A program made the position numbers and the translations under genes. Of a DNA stretch of 51,287 nt, positions 1 to 9,004 are shown one piece after another. The DNA comes from Oligoflexia bacterium. GTDB taxonomy: Bacteria > Bdellovibrionota > UBA1018. Position 1 is the first letter of the stretch. Each line of letters starts with the position of its first letter. The stretch lies in assembly GCA_903895855.1 (NCBI GenBank), contig CAITVN010000054.1, positions 1-51,287 of the forward strand, in the 5' to 3' direction. The notes below the pieces were generated by a model, which was not told the DNA's origin, ran no database searches, and saw only the letters and a list, made by a program, of their open reading frames with translations.

Positions 1-141
1 GAAGTAATTACTGCTGGTTAGAGGATTCTTGGTTGCGGTGTCGCAGACGGGTACAACTGAAACCGTTTCACTTTTCGAATTATCCCATTGGACAGGCGCT
101 CAGTCCCAGTTCATCGATAGTAGGGGGGGCGCATGTGACGG

Positions 142-844
142 TCAAATCGGATTATGAATTGCTCGAAAGTACCTTTCTCGGTTAGCGCCGGGGGCGAGTT
201 CAACCGAAAATTCTGATTCGTTAGTGAGTTTCATGATGCTAGCGACGGGCCCTGACATGCGAAAAAATGCGTCAGCAATGGTAGCGCTATAAATGCCTTT
301 GTCTTGATCAATTGAGTTTTGGCCCACACTAAATTTGCCAAGTTCGATGCCACCTTCGATTTCGATTGGGCCAGTCGTTCGAAACCACTTGGTTCTTTTC
401 TTTAAGACCAGCGTTCATCCAGCGAGCATAGTACAATCCAATGACTTTAAACTGGGCTTGGTATTCTTTGATCTTAGCATCAGCATCGGCGTCGAGTTGA
501 ATGCGGCCATTAATCTCTTCGCCTAATCGCACGAAGCCCGCTTTGTGCATGAGGCTGTCGTCAGTCTCTACTGCAACGAAGGTGAGGCCCACTGTGCCGG
601 CGAGTTCAGCGCCACGGCTCGAATCGCTACCAAAAAAGGCGCTCGATTCGCCGACGAATTTAATGGGCTTCACGGGTATGGGTGAGCCTTTGTCATCGAG
701 GCTAAAAAATTCAGTGATCGACCTGGGCGCAACCGGGTCGGCCGCGAACCTAGGTGATACCTGCGCACAGGCCAGGGTGAGAGCGGCGGCTAGTAAAATG
801 CGCGAAATCGTTTGGGTGAGTTGAGTGGTGTTTTGAGTTTTCAT
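142..844 (-). pseudogene. Secreted protein of unknown family, interrupted by one frameshift
   Basis: The first part (from ATG at 844) has a clear signal peptide (MKTQNTTQ, then a hydrophobic stretch ending near ACAQ) and a ribosome site AAGGAA eight bases upstream. That site decides the start against an ATG 42 bases earlier. The frame closes at 329 after a short Arg/Trp-rich tail. The next frame continues the protein sensibly from about position 380: removing one base near the GTTTCG there joins KNQVV to RTTGPIEIEGGIELG and runs to a stop at 142. Both parts have similar composition. It is either a real frameshifted gene or an assembly error. The leader GGAACCCCATTTATG closely resembles that of the small membrane protein gene at 18636. 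Function unknown. Confidence 0.6.
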
Positions 845-1087
845 AAATGGGGTTCCTTTTTTAAATAGTTTTTCTGTGAAGGACATTCACATCACGCTTT
901 GAACCATTTCGCCGCGTCTTGATAAAACGAGTTGTGCCGCAGTGCATTCGGATGACCCACTGAGAATTATGTCCGTGACGGGTGGGGTTGAAAAACGTGT
1001 TATTTTAGCTGGTTAGGTCGGTGATGCTCGGCGCATGCTGGCGGTGATGGGGCCAAAAGTGGCGTTGTCGGCAGACGGTGATTTTGC

Positions 1088-1510
1088 TTATTTGGCTTCG
1101 GGTTGATTCATTTTCGCAATAATTTCTTTGGCGAAATTTTTGAAATCAATGAGGTGAATTTCACAGATCGAATAGACAATAGCCCAATCGATTTTTTCAT
1201 ACTCGTGAACCATGAGGTTTCTCATTCCCACGGCTTTTTGCATGCGCAGCGCGACGGGTTGAGAGATCCACCCGATTGCTGAAAGTTTGGCAAACGAATC
1301 GGCCATTGTGAGTGGTGCAGGTTCATTCGTTTCGGCCAAAATAACAGACGCAATGTCTACACTTTGCTGAACCGAGCGCTCCAAATTGATACTCACAATG
1401 TCTTGCAAGTCGAAATCAGACTTGAGCTGTTCTACAGTAAACGGCTTTTTTGATTCAATTCTGAGTAGGCAACGGGCCAATGCGTCTAATTTAGGTTCTA
1501 ATTGTTTCAT
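1088..1510 (-). CDS. hepT: HepT-like HEPN ribonuclease toxin
   Basis: A 140-residue all-helical protein with the HEPN signature RX4HXY at residues 97-104 (R97, H102, Y104; local sequence RNLMVHEY). In characterised HepT-MntA pairs HepT is an RNase toxin, and its Tyr in this motif is AMPylated by MntA, which blocks the RNase site. The start ATG overlaps the stop of the upstream mntA gene in an ATGA junction, so the two are translationally coupled with the antitoxin first. Length and gene order match the family. All motif residues are intact, so the toxin is predicted functional. Confidence 0.87.
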   Translation of the reverse strand: MKQLEPKLDALARCLLRIESKKPFTVEQLKSDFDLQDIVSINLERSVQQSVDIASVILAETNEPAPLTMADSFAKLSAIGWISQPVALRMQKAVGMRNLMVHEYEKIDWAIVYSICEIHLIDFKNFAKEIIAKMNQPEAK

Positions 1511-1965
1511 CCAAACGCCCTTTTTTGTCGAGCTTGTAAAATTCTTTTACGAGCGGGGTAAAAATCTTCGTGATCGAACCACATGGTCTTGAGTAGTTTT
1601 GCGTAGGCAGTGGTGTTTTTTTTGAGAAATTTTCCTTTAGTGAGAATCTCTTCGAGAATGGTTCCGCGAACGACACACAAATCAACCAAATCGACTTCTC
1701 GCTCTACGATTGCTGAAAGTTCGGCCGCTAACTCAATTCTTTGTGTAACCGTCAGCGGTTTTGAAAACTCTAAAGCTATATCTAAATCACTGGAGTCGGT
1801 TTGAGTTTCTTTGGCAAAAGAGCCATAAACCACAGCTAGGTGTAGATCAGGCTGAGTACCGATCCAAGTGCCTAGTTTTTGTAATACGGTTGCCGTGTCG
1901 AGCATGGGTTGAATTCTAACGTGAACTGCTTGGGTAAGTCTAGTGTGGCCGTTTGGCAGATTCAT
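1507..1965 (-). CDS. mntA: MntA-like minimal nucleotidyltransferase antitoxin
   Basis: Carries the nucleotidyltransferase signature GSX10DXD (G48-S49, D60, D62; local sequence VVYGSFAKETQTDSSDLDIA). In the known HepT-MntA system this enzyme adds AMP units to a Tyr of HepT and so neutralises it. The gene lies immediately 5' of hepT with a 4-bp stop/start overlap. The N-terminus is uncertain: ATG at 1965 gives 152 residues, while an internal ATG at 1905 (MLDTATVLQ) gives a length closer to typical MntA. Neither start has a strong ribosome site. Confidence 0.86.
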   Translation of the reverse strand: MNLPNGHTRLTQAVHVRIQPMLDTATVLQKLGTWIGTQPDLHLAVVYGSFAKETQTDSSDLDIALEFSKPLTVTQRIELAAELSAIVEREVDLVDLCVVRGTILEEILTKGKFLKKNTTAYAKLLKTMWFDHEDFYPARKRILQARQKRAFG

Positions 1966-2206
1966 TCTGCCCGTGTTCAGCGTTATGAGTTCAGTCGCTA
2001 TTCTTAATGGTGAACCCCTTCAGTTAAGTGTGGATTTCATTGTAACGGGTGGTTGAGCCTAAAACCTTGTCACCAGTGAGATCGTAATGGGTAGTTAGTA
2101 AAAATGAAAGGTACGGTTGATTCACTCTTTTTCTGAATCATTTCAGTCAGTTTTGATTCTGGAATTCCTAAATAAATTGCACAACGGAGTACAAAATAAA
2201 ACAAGA

Positions 2207-2235
2207 TTGAAACGGTGCGTTATTTAGACTAATGC
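2207..2235 (+). promoter_or_regulatory. Candidate sigma-70-type promoter of the 2262 gene
   Basis: TTGAAA (2207-2212), a 17-base spacer and TAATGC (2230-2235) stand 26 bases before the start codon. The -10 match is weak, so this is a tentative call. Confidence 0.25.
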
Positions 2236-2261
2236 TCAGTTTGAAAGGTAATTAATCATCT

Positions 2262-3062
2262 ATGAAACTCACAAACCCCCTTGTTCACGCACTATCGCTA
2301 TTTGCTACTCTATTTGCAACTTTCGCCCTCGCTGGTCAGGCAGCACTTGCTGGGCCAGACATTATTGATATTGGCCTTGGCTACGAGACTGACTTCAATA
2401 ATAGCGGCGCTAACGACAACATTCTGGTTGAATTGAACCTCGATCACCGAAAAGTCTATTTCTCGGTTGAAGGCGCGTTTTCGCTTACCGAGTCTGGCGT
2501 AAACGCCATGCCCTATTTTAGTGGTAAGATCGTTGCACTTCCTTTTGATAAAGTGGTTTCTGAAAATTTGAAGCTCAAATTTGGCGTACTTCCCATCGAA
2601 GTGAAAACCAATCACGGAATTAACAGTAAGGTTAGCTTTGACATCTCAGCCGGAGAAATTCAGCTTCCGATTAATGTCGGCAGTGCGATGTCGGCCTCTC
2701 ACTTGCTCAAGGTGAAATTCATTGTTGACGTTCTTGGGTTCAAACTCGCTAAATTCATGAACAACGCTGACGTCTATGAAGGCGTTAAGGTCGGCGGCAT
2801 CGGATTCTTGGCCGAATATATGGTGCGTGAGTCACTTTGGGATACTGTTACTTTCGGTGTTGAAATTGGGGCGAACGCTGATCTTTCGATCGGCGGGTAT
2901 GATGGCACCTTTTCTGAACAAAGCGCTGAAGCCAAACTAATTATTCAGCTTTACGGAGTTCGTCTCTTTGTTTCCGGAGCAGCAACAGGTTTGTACCGTG
3001 CAGCCACGGGTGAGTGGAACTTTGCGCCAATCTTCATGACTGGCGTTGCGTACCACTTCTAG
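2262..3062 (+). CDS. Putative outer-membrane beta-barrel-like protein
   Basis: A 266-residue protein with a classic signal peptide (two hydrophobic runs, cleavage probably after GQAALA). The mature part is rich in short alternating beta-strands and Gly/aromatic residues and ends in YHF. A terminal aromatic Phe is typical of outer-membrane barrels recognised by the BAM machinery. The ribosome site is GAAAGG about 12 bases before ATG. It stands alone, convergent with the S9 peptidase gene. No family is recognised, so a soluble beta-rich periplasmic protein is also possible. Confidence 0.65.
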   Translation: MKLTNPLVHALSLFATLFATFALAGQAALAGPDIIDIGLGYETDFNNSGANDNILVELNLDHRKVYFSVEGAFSLTESGVNAMPYFSGKIVALPFDKVVSENLKLKFGVLPIEVKTNHGINSKVSFDISAGEIQLPINVGSAMSASHLLKVKFIVDVLGFKLAKFMNNADVYEGVKVGGIGFLAEYMVRESLWDTVTFGVEIGANADLSIGGYDGTFSEQSAEAKLIIQLYGVRLFVSGAATGLYRAATGEWNFAPIFMTGVAYHF

Positions 3063-3110
3063 TCTTGTGCCTATTTCTCGACTTAGCTTTACGGGCAAGC
3101 GCCCTCTAGT

Positions 3111-3146
3111 TTTTCAGGAACGTCCAAATACGGACGTTCCTGAAAA
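3111..3146. terminator. Perfect 15-bp inverted repeat between convergent genes
   Basis: TTTTCAGGAACGTCC (3111-3125) and its exact complement (3132-3146) enclose a six-base loop AAATAC. It sits midway between the convergent stops at 3062 and 3156, so termination is the likely role. The T-run is on the left and the A-run on the right of the plus strand, opposite to a classical bidirectional intrinsic terminator; a separate T-run follows at about 3152. Confidence 0.55.
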
Positions 3147-3155
3147 CGGCTATTT

Positions 3156-5189
3156 TTAGAAGAGAAATTTCTCAAAAAATCGAATCATGTGCCCCAGTTC
3201 AATCGCTCGGTTTTTTCGCTTCGAAATGCCATGCCCTTCATTGGCAAATAAGAGGAGCTCTGAGCTGAATTTTCTCGCTTGAAGAGCCTCATGAAACTGC
3301 ACGGCTTCACCCACGGGTACCCGGGGGTCGTTGACGCCGTGTATGATCATGATGGGGCCTTTGACTTTGTCGAGGTAAGTAACCGGCGAAAGTTTTTTTA
3401 AAAATTCTTGATCAGTATCTGGGTCGCCATATTCGCTGGCGCGAAGTTTGCGCCGGTACGCCGCCGTGTTTTTTAAAAACGTTTGAAGGTTGCCAATGGC
3501 CACCGATGCGATTCCGGCGTCGTAGGCGCCTGCGAAATAAGTCATCGCCATGAGCGTAGAATAGCCACCATAGCTTCCGCCAAAAACTCCGATTTTAGGC
3601 GAGACGCCAGATTTTTTCCACTGAGACTTGATAAAAATCGCACAATCTTCGATGTCTGTGATCACGTTTAGTCGTTTTTCTTCGTTGTCAGCGTTGCTCC
3701 AGATTTTTCCATACCCTTTGCTGCCGCGTACGTTCGGGTCGACATGAATGAACCCACGGTCAAGCCAGAGTTGAATTTCAGGCGAAAACGAGGGCTTACT
3801 TTGCGATAAGGGGCCACCATGAAAGTGCACAATTACCGGGCAAGGCTTGTCGCTCGTGAGGCATTGAGGTGGACGCCTGACAAACATCGGAATGGGGGTT
3901 TGATCTCGAGCAGGATAATACTCGAGCGTTGCTTTCGCGAACTTCGACAGGACGACTTCAGGGGCACTGGGTACAATCCACTGAGTGAGCGTGTTTTTTT
4001 TCCAGTCTTGCACCCAACTAGTGCGTGGGGTTTGTGAAGATTCGATGTTCCAAATGGTGAAGTGACCATCTCGAGTAGACGATTCGTAGACGGCTTGGTC
4101 CTGATTTTTTAGAAATTTCGGAAGGCTGAGTTTTTTTGAAGTGCGTGCATCATAAACTTCAGTCTCTAGATAGCCACGCTTATTGTACGTGAGGTAAATT
4201 CGTCGACGTGGGTAATCGAGCGCGAACGAATCGACTTCAAATTTCTGTGGTTCAGATTCTTTGGGCGCTTGACTTGCGAATGGGCCCCATTCGGTGAGTT
4301 TGCCGTTTTTTAGTCGATACAGTTTGCCATAATTGCTCAGCTGATGAGTGAATACCCAATATTCGTCGGGTTTTTCAGAAAATCGAACTTTGTAGTGGTG
4401 GTGTTGGTTTTGGCCGATCAATGGGATCAATTTTCGCTCGCTAAGGCTCCAAACATACACTTCATTTGATTCAGATCCGGTGTGCTTACTGAGTAAGAAA
4501 AGTTCTCGTTTATCATCTGAGTCTAAGATCGACCAAAGACCAGGGGTGTCTAAAAGCAGTTCCTTCTTACCAATCGGCTGGCCTGATCTCTTGGGTAACT
4601 CTGATCGGTAAATCGCATAAGAGCTAGACTCAATGTCGTTAGCGGTCCAGTACAGGTAGTTCGAGTCGGCGCTGATGTGTTGAGGGTCGGCTTTAGTTTT
4701 TGGCGTGTGTTGAATGACGGTGATGGCGCCGCCATTGGTCGATTGAAGGTAAATTCCAGGGGTCTCTTCGCCGTCTTGATCGCGAGTTAAAATGAGCCAC
4801 TTGCCATCGGGGGTGACGCTTTCGAGTGTAGTGCCCGTGCTACCGCCGCTGAGTTGTATCGGAAATCCCTTGGGTTGATCCAGGCTCCAAACTTGCTTAG
4901 AACCCGAAATCTTCCAGTTAAAAAAGAGTTTCTTACCGTCGGCCGAGAGTATTCCACCGTTCGGTACACGCACATCGAGTGCTCGTTCAATCACCGTGAG
5001 TTGTTGCTGATCAACTGGGCCAGGTGCGTATTTCTTGATCACTTCGGGTGAAATCGACTCTTTACCAAAGCCCGAGTATTCTTCTGCGTTGGGTTCAGTT
5101 TCGTCAGAATGTAAAACGTTAGCATGAGCCAAGAACAAGCACTGAAACGCTGCGACGAGGCTGAGTTTTGTGTACCGATTTTTGGTCAT
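3156..5189 (-). CDS. Secreted S9-family serine peptidase (prolyl oligopeptidase-like)
   Basis: A signal peptide is followed by about 390 residues of beta-propeller-like sequence (repeated strands such as SADGKKLFFNW and TPDGKWLILTRD), then an alpha/beta hydrolase catalytic domain. The nucleophile motif is GGSYGG (Ser near residue 537), the acid lies in GVNDPRVPVGEA and the His in NEGHGI. HFHGGP and NVRGSKGYG are the usual S9 oxyanion-side motifs. Members cleave short peptides, often after Pro or with aminopeptidase specificity; acting in the periplasm it could feed the neighbouring peptide transporter. Start: AAGGA lies about 10 bases before ATG 5189, whereas ATG 5198 is too close to it. Confidence 0.9.
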   Translation of the reverse strand: MTKNRYTKLSLVAAFQCLFLAHANVLHSDETEPNAEEYSGFGKESISPEVIKKYAPGPVDQQQLTVIERALDVRVPNGGILSADGKKLFFNWKISGSKQVWSLDQPKGFPIQLSGGSTGTTLESVTPDGKWLILTRDQDGEETPGIYLQSTNGGAITVIQHTPKTKADPQHISADSNYLYWTANDIESSSYAIYRSELPKRSGQPIGKKELLLDTPGLWSILDSDDKRELFLLSKHTGSESNEVYVWSLSERKLIPLIGQNQHHHYKVRFSEKPDEYWVFTHQLSNYGKLYRLKNGKLTEWGPFASQAPKESEPQKFEVDSFALDYPRRRIYLTYNKRGYLETEVYDARTSKKLSLPKFLKNQDQAVYESSTRDGHFTIWNIESSQTPRTSWVQDWKKNTLTQWIVPSAPEVVLSKFAKATLEYYPARDQTPIPMFVRRPPQCLTSDKPCPVIVHFHGGPLSQSKPSFSPEIQLWLDRGFIHVDPNVRGSKGYGKIWSNADNEEKRLNVITDIEDCAIFIKSQWKKSGVSPKIGVFGGSYGGYSTLMAMTYFAGAYDAGIASVAIGNLQTFLKNTAAYRRKLRASEYGDPDTDQEFLKKLSPVTYLDKVKGPIMIIHGVNDPRVPVGEAVQFHEALQARKFSSELLLFANEGHGISKRKNRAIELGHMIRFFEKFLF

Positions 5190-5249
5190 CTGGTTCATTT
5201 CCTTGAACGGTTAAAGTGATTTGACACTTTTCATAAACGCTTGTTTTAA

Positions 5250-5277
5250 ATTCTAACTCGAATGAGTCGGGTGTAAA
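5250..5277 (-). promoter_or_regulatory. Candidate sigma-70-type promoter for the S9 peptidase gene
   Basis: Read on the minus strand: TTTACA (5277-5272), a 16-base spacer, TAGAAT (5255-5250), about 60 bases before the peptidase start. Five of six -10 bases agree with consensus. Confidence 0.4.
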
Positions 5278-5409
5278 ACAAAATTGGTATGCCAGTGGTG
5301 GGGCAATCTATCCGGGGTCTGGTGTGGGGTATCAGTACTGCTATGAACACACCTCGCTTGGCGCACACGCGTGCCTGAGTCAATAAAGTTCGAATTATCA
5401 CTGGAATCC

Positions 5410-6378
5410 CTAAAACAAATGACACGAAACTACATGGTCTTTGCCGACGCTAGTTTGTTTCGGTTCTTCTTGGTGACAACGTTCAGTGGCTTTTGGGCAG
5501 CGGCCGGCAAATCGGCAGCCTGGCGAAAGGTTGATCGGCGACGGAATTTCGCCGGTCATGCCAGTTCTCACTCGGTCGCGTTCAAACTGAGGATCAGCCA
5601 TTGGGTTCGAAGCAATCAGTGACTGCGTGTAAGGGTGCTGTGGTCGAAAGAACACTTCGTTCGAAGGGCCCATTTCAACCATCTTGCCAAGGTACATGAC
5701 AATCATTCGGTCAGACACATAACGAACCATCGACAAATCGTGAGCAATAAAAATGAGCGTGAGCCCCATTTTGTTTTTCAGCTCGCCGAGAAGATTGATG
5801 ACCTGAGCTTGCACCGAGACGTCAAGTGCGCTGATTGGCTCGTCGCAAACGATGACTTTAGGTTCAAGCGCGAGAGCGCGCGCGATACCAATGCGTTGTC
5901 GTTGGCCGCCCGAAAATTCGTGCGGGTAGCGCGACATGTGGTCTGGAGCTAACCCCACGAGCTTTAGCCATGATCCGACTTTAACATCGATTTCTGAACT
6001 CTTCCAGAGTTTATGAATCATCGGACCTTCGGCGACGATTTCACGAATCGTCATTCGCGGATTGAGCGAACTGTACGGATCTTGAAAAATCATCTGAATT
6101 TCGCGAGAAAAGCGCTTGTAATCTTTTGAGGTGTAAGAAACCGGTAGCGTCTCGCCTTGGTAAATGACGTCGCCTTCGGTTTTATCCCATAGGCCCACGA
6201 TGGTGCGTCCGAGGGTCGATTTGCCGCAGCCGGATTCACCGACCAGGCCGAGAATTTCATTTTGGTGAAGGGTAAACGATAAGCCGTCAACCGCCTTCAA
6301 GGTCTTGTCGCCGCCCACTTTGAAATGGCGCTTCAGGTTTTTCAATTCTAGAATGACTGGGGTGCTCGCCTGGCTCAT
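5410..6378 (-). CDS. dppF: Peptide ABC transporter ATPase, DppF/OppF type
   Basis: Cytoplasmic ATPase subunit of a dipeptide/oligopeptide importer. Visible motifs: Walker [11 protein letters not shown]-loop region MIFQDPYSSLNPR, signature FSGGQRQRIGIARAL, Walker B VIVCDEPISALD and the switch His in IAHDLS. The C-terminal oligopeptide/dipeptide region has CRFAGRCPKATERC, which in this family can hold an iron-sulfur cluster. The ATG at 6378 overlaps the dppD stop (ATGA), which fixes the start; an upstream in-frame extension lies inside dppD. It is the last gene of a B-C-D-F operon. Dipeptide and oligopeptide types cannot be separated from sequence alone. Confidence 0.93.
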   Translation of the reverse strand: MSQASTPVILELKNLKRHFKVGGDKTLKAVDGLSFTLHQNEILGLVGESGCGKSTLGRTIVGLWDKTEGDVIYQGETLPVSYTSKDYKRFSREIQMIFQDPYSSLNPRMTIREIVAEGPMIHKLWKSSEIDVKVGSWLKLVGLAPDHMSRYPHEFSGGQRQRIGIARALALEPKVIVCDEPISALDVSVQAQVINLLGELKNKMGLTLIFIAHDLSMVRYVSDRMIVMYLGKMVEMGPSNEVFFRPQHPYTQSLIASNPMADPQFERDRVRTGMTGEIPSPINLSPGCRFAGRCPKATERCHQEEPKQTSVGKDHVVSCHLF

Positions 6379-7433
6379 GCGTTGACTCCTGTGTGGCGAG
6401 TGTAGAGGTCTCGCGGAAGCGTGGTTAGTTTTGCTGCGTCTTTGTGGTGAAAGAAACACCGACTCTGATGGCTGCCTGGGCTGGTTGGCATTTCTGAGGT
6501 TTCAACGTCAAAAAGTGGCGGCAACGTTTTTTCGCAAACTTTGCGAGCATTCGGACAGCGTGCATAATAACCGCAACCGACCGGAGGGTGAAACAAATCA
6601 GGTGGCGAACCGTCAATGGGTTTTAGTTTGTGGGTTTTTGATTCGTCGCGATCAGGCATCGCCTCTTTTAAGCCCATCGTGTACGGATGCGCTGATTGGT
6701 AGAAAATTTGATCAACTGTGCCTGATTCAACGATTTGGCCGGCGTACATCACAGCCACTTCGTCAGCCATGCGTGCCACTACGCCAAGGTCGTGAGTGAT
6801 CAGAATGATCGACATATTGCGTTCTTTACGTAGCTCGTTGAGTAGGGTCAAAATTTGCGATTGAACGGTCACATCGAGCGCGGTGGTTGGTTCATCGGCG
6901 ATGAGCAGTTCAGGATTGCACGCAATGGCCATCGCGATCATCACGCGCTGGCGCATGCCGCCTGAAAACTGAAATGGATACTGATCGACTCGCGCTTTTG
7001 CCTCAGGAATTTGAACTTGATCTAAAATGCTGATCGCACGCTTGCGGCCTTCTTTGAAACTGAGCCCATCATGGTAACGAAGTGTTTCGGCGATTTGATT
7101 GCCTACCGTCATCGTTGGGTTGAGAGACGTCATTGGGTCTTGAAAAATCATGCCGATGCGCTTGCCGCGCACTTTATTGGCTTCGCTTAGAGGTAATCCT
7201 AAGATTTCTTTTCCGTCCATCAGCGCTGAGCCGCCGGTGATTCGTCCAGGAGGCATTGGTATCAAACCCATGATCGATTGAACGGTGACTGATTTGCCAC
7301 AGCCAGACTCGCCAACGATCGCTAGAGTTTTGCTCTTATCGACTCCAAAGCTGACTCCGCGCACTGCTTTAACGATACCGCCGTAGGTATCGAATTCGAC
7401 TGTTAGGTTTTTCACCTCAAGTAATCGTGACAT
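6375..7433 (-). CDS. dppD: Peptide ABC transporter ATPase, DppD/OppD type
   Basis: The second ATPase subunit. It has Walker [11 protein letters not shown]-loop [13 protein letters not shown], signature [15 protein letters not shown], Walker [13 protein letters not shown] and the H-loop LITHDLG. The C-terminal cysteine cluster [14 protein letters not shown] is typical of the family. It pairs with the DppF-type subunit to power the DppB/DppC channel. The stop overlaps the dppF start by four bases, and 99 bases separate it from dppC upstream. Confidence 0.94.
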   Translation of the reverse strand: MSRLLEVKNLTVEFDTYGGIVKAVRGVSFGVDKSKTLAIVGESGCGKSVTVQSIMGLIPMPPGRITGGSALMDGKEILGLPLSEANKVRGKRIGMIFQDPMTSLNPTMTVGNQIAETLRYHDGLSFKEGRKRAISILDQVQIPEAKARVDQYPFQFSGGMRQRVMIAMAIACNPELLIADEPTTALDVTVQSQILTLLNELRKERNMSIILITHDLGVVARMADEVAVMYAGQIVESGTVDQIFYQSAHPYTMGLKEAMPDRDESKTHKLKPIDGSPPDLFHPPVGCGYYARCPNARKVCEKTLPPLFDVETSEMPTSPGSHQSRCFFHHKDAAKLTTLPRDLYTRHTGVNA

Positions 7434-7479
7434 TTCAAAAGTTCCTCTCTACAAGCTCAAAAGCAGGGCGCCAAGTCTG

Positions 7480-7538
7480 ATTCGCCAAAAGCTATTCACT
7501 AAAACTGGTCCACCAAATTTATTCACCAAAAACTATTC
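7480..7538. repeat. Short imperfect direct repeat around the dppC stop codon
   Basis: ATTCGCCAAAAGCTATTC (7480-7497) and ATTCACCAAAAACTATTC (7521-7538) match at 16 of 18 positions. The second copy contains the dppC stop codon, so this looks like a small duplication of the gene's 3' end within the 99-base dppC-dppD gap. Confidence 0.5.
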
Positions 7539-8963
7539 GATTGATCGCATTTTCGGATCTAGGGCATCGCGCAGGCCGTCGCCCAAAATATTAAACGCTA
7601 AGACTACAATCGCGATGATCGCTGCCGGAAAAATAAATTCATGTGGAGTAGTCAAAAAACTCTTCACACCATCATTGCACATGCTACCCCAAGACGCAGT
7701 TGGGGGCGCGACACCCATGCCGATGAACGAGAGAAAGGCTTCAGTAAAAATAGCCGAAGGAATGCTAAACGTGAGTGACACTAAAATCACGCCCAAGGTA
7801 TTGGGTAGCAGGTGTCTGAAAATCAAGTATAGCGGCTTAGCGCCGAGCAATCTCGACGCCTGAACAAACTCAGATTCTCGAAGTTGCAAGATCTGGCCGC
7901 GAGTCAGGCGTGTGGGACCTGTCCAAGACAGCGCCACGAGCGATACTAGCATCGGGCCGATTCCGTCTTCGCCTGGGCCTGCGCCAAACACCACTTTAAA
8001 TAAAATCATGAAAAGTAAGAACGGTAGGGCCATGACGAAATCGGTGAAGCGCATGATCCAGTTATCGGTTTTACCGCCGAAGTAACCTGAGATACCGCCA
8101 ACGGCTACGCCGATCAAGACCGATAAGAACGGTGCGAAAAATCCGATAAAGAGCGATACCCGGCCACCTGAAATGAGGCGAGAAAGAAGATCGCGCCCGA
8201 GGGCATCGGTGCCGAACGGTTTAGCGGGTATTTTCACTGAGTCACCGATTTTGGCGTTGGGGTCGATACTTTGTGCGTCGGTGAGCAGAATGCCTTCAGT
8301 GAGTCGCACTTCTAGGGTTTTGAACGTCGGTGCTTCTTCTACATTCTTCGCAATAACGCTATAGAAGTAGTGTTTTTCTTTGAGGTCGTAGTTGTCGAGG
8401 TAAGTGACTTGGTTTCCGGCAGTGATTTCTGTGATGGGTACACCGAGGTTAGTGACTACCGTCGGTTTTTCTGTCGCGCGGTAAATCGCATACCCTGACG
8501 CGCCTTTGACCGGTGACCACTTCAGCGCCACACCTTGAGAGCTGGCGGGCTGGGTGAGTTCAAACGTGGTGGCCGCTTCAAGTTTTGCCGCTTCGAAAGT
8601 GGGTGAGGCTTCAACGCCTTCTAGAATGGTGTCTTTGAAGTTCGATGAGTCGTCGATCACAGTGACGTGCTTGCCAAAGCTCGGCCCCTCAGATACCCGG
8701 CCCATCACTTGTTCGGCGGGATCAACCTGATAAAGTAGCGGCCCAAAAAGCGTAGCCAGCACAACCAAGATGACAGTGACTAATGCGACGATCGATTGTT
8801 TGTTTTTCTTCAGCCGAATCCAGGCGTCTTTCCAGTAAGAAAGTGAAGGCCGTGATAGCACCTGGGTGCCTGTGTTTTTTTCTGCCACTGCAAAGTCGTC
8901 AGAACTCAGACTGATGATCTGGGGTTTGCCCTGGTTTGTGTTTGTAGTTGTCTCTAAGGTCAT
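7533..8963 (-). CDS. dppC: Peptide ABC transporter permease, DppC/OppC type, with inserted FN3-like domain
   Basis: An inner-membrane permease of 476 residues, against about 280-310 for usual members. The N-terminal segment WKDAWIRLKKNKQSIVALV leads into TM1 (about residues 58-77). The canonical core resumes at FGTDALGRDLLSRL (about 252) and runs through five membrane segments, including the EAA loop region GAKPLYLIFRHLLPN. Between TM1 and the core are about 170 extra residues holding a fibronectin-III-like unit (WSPVKGASGYAIYR, then HYFYSVIAKN). The TM1-TM2 loop faces the periplasm, so the domain should lie outside the inner membrane, perhaps touching a binding protein. The frame is uninterrupted. 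Confidence 0.92.
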   Translation of the reverse strand: MTLETTTNTNQGKPQIISLSSDDFAVAEKNTGTQVLSRPSLSYWKDAWIRLKKNKQSIVALVTVILVVLATLFGPLLYQVDPAEQVMGRVSEGPSFGKHVTVIDDSSNFKDTILEGVEASPTFEAAKLEAATTFELTQPASSQGVALKWSPVKGASGYAIYRATEKPTVVTNLGVPITEITAGNQVTYLDNYDLKEKHYFYSVIAKNVEEAPTFKTLEVRLTEGILLTDAQSIDPNAKIGDSVKIPAKPFGTDALGRDLLSRLISGGRVSLFIGFFAPFLSVLIGVAVGGISGYFGGKTDNWIMRFTDFVMALPFLLFMILFKVVFGAGPGEDGIGPMLVSLVALSWTGPTRLTRGQILQLRESEFVQASRLLGAKPLYLIFRHLLPNTLGVILVSLTFSIPSAIFTEAFLSFIGMGVAPPTASWGSMCNDGVKSFLTTPHEFIFPAAIIAIVVLAFNILGDGLRDALDPKMRSIE

Positions 8964-9004
8964 AAAGTTAATTTTCTCAATTTTTTTGTTTTAATCTAAT
9001 TTCG

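Noticed and set aside
1..141. Gene end at the left edge
   Set aside because: All frames contain stops or too little sequence to recognise a product.
930..960. Sigma-54-like promoter for the frameshifted gene at 844
   Set aside because: A GG-N10-GC spacing exists on the minus strand but the -24 box (GGGTCAT) is far from consensus and no activator repeat was found.
3819..4069. Overlapping short open frames inside the S9 peptidase gene
   Set aside because: They are shadows of the peptidase frame, with no ribosome sites or protein-like composition.
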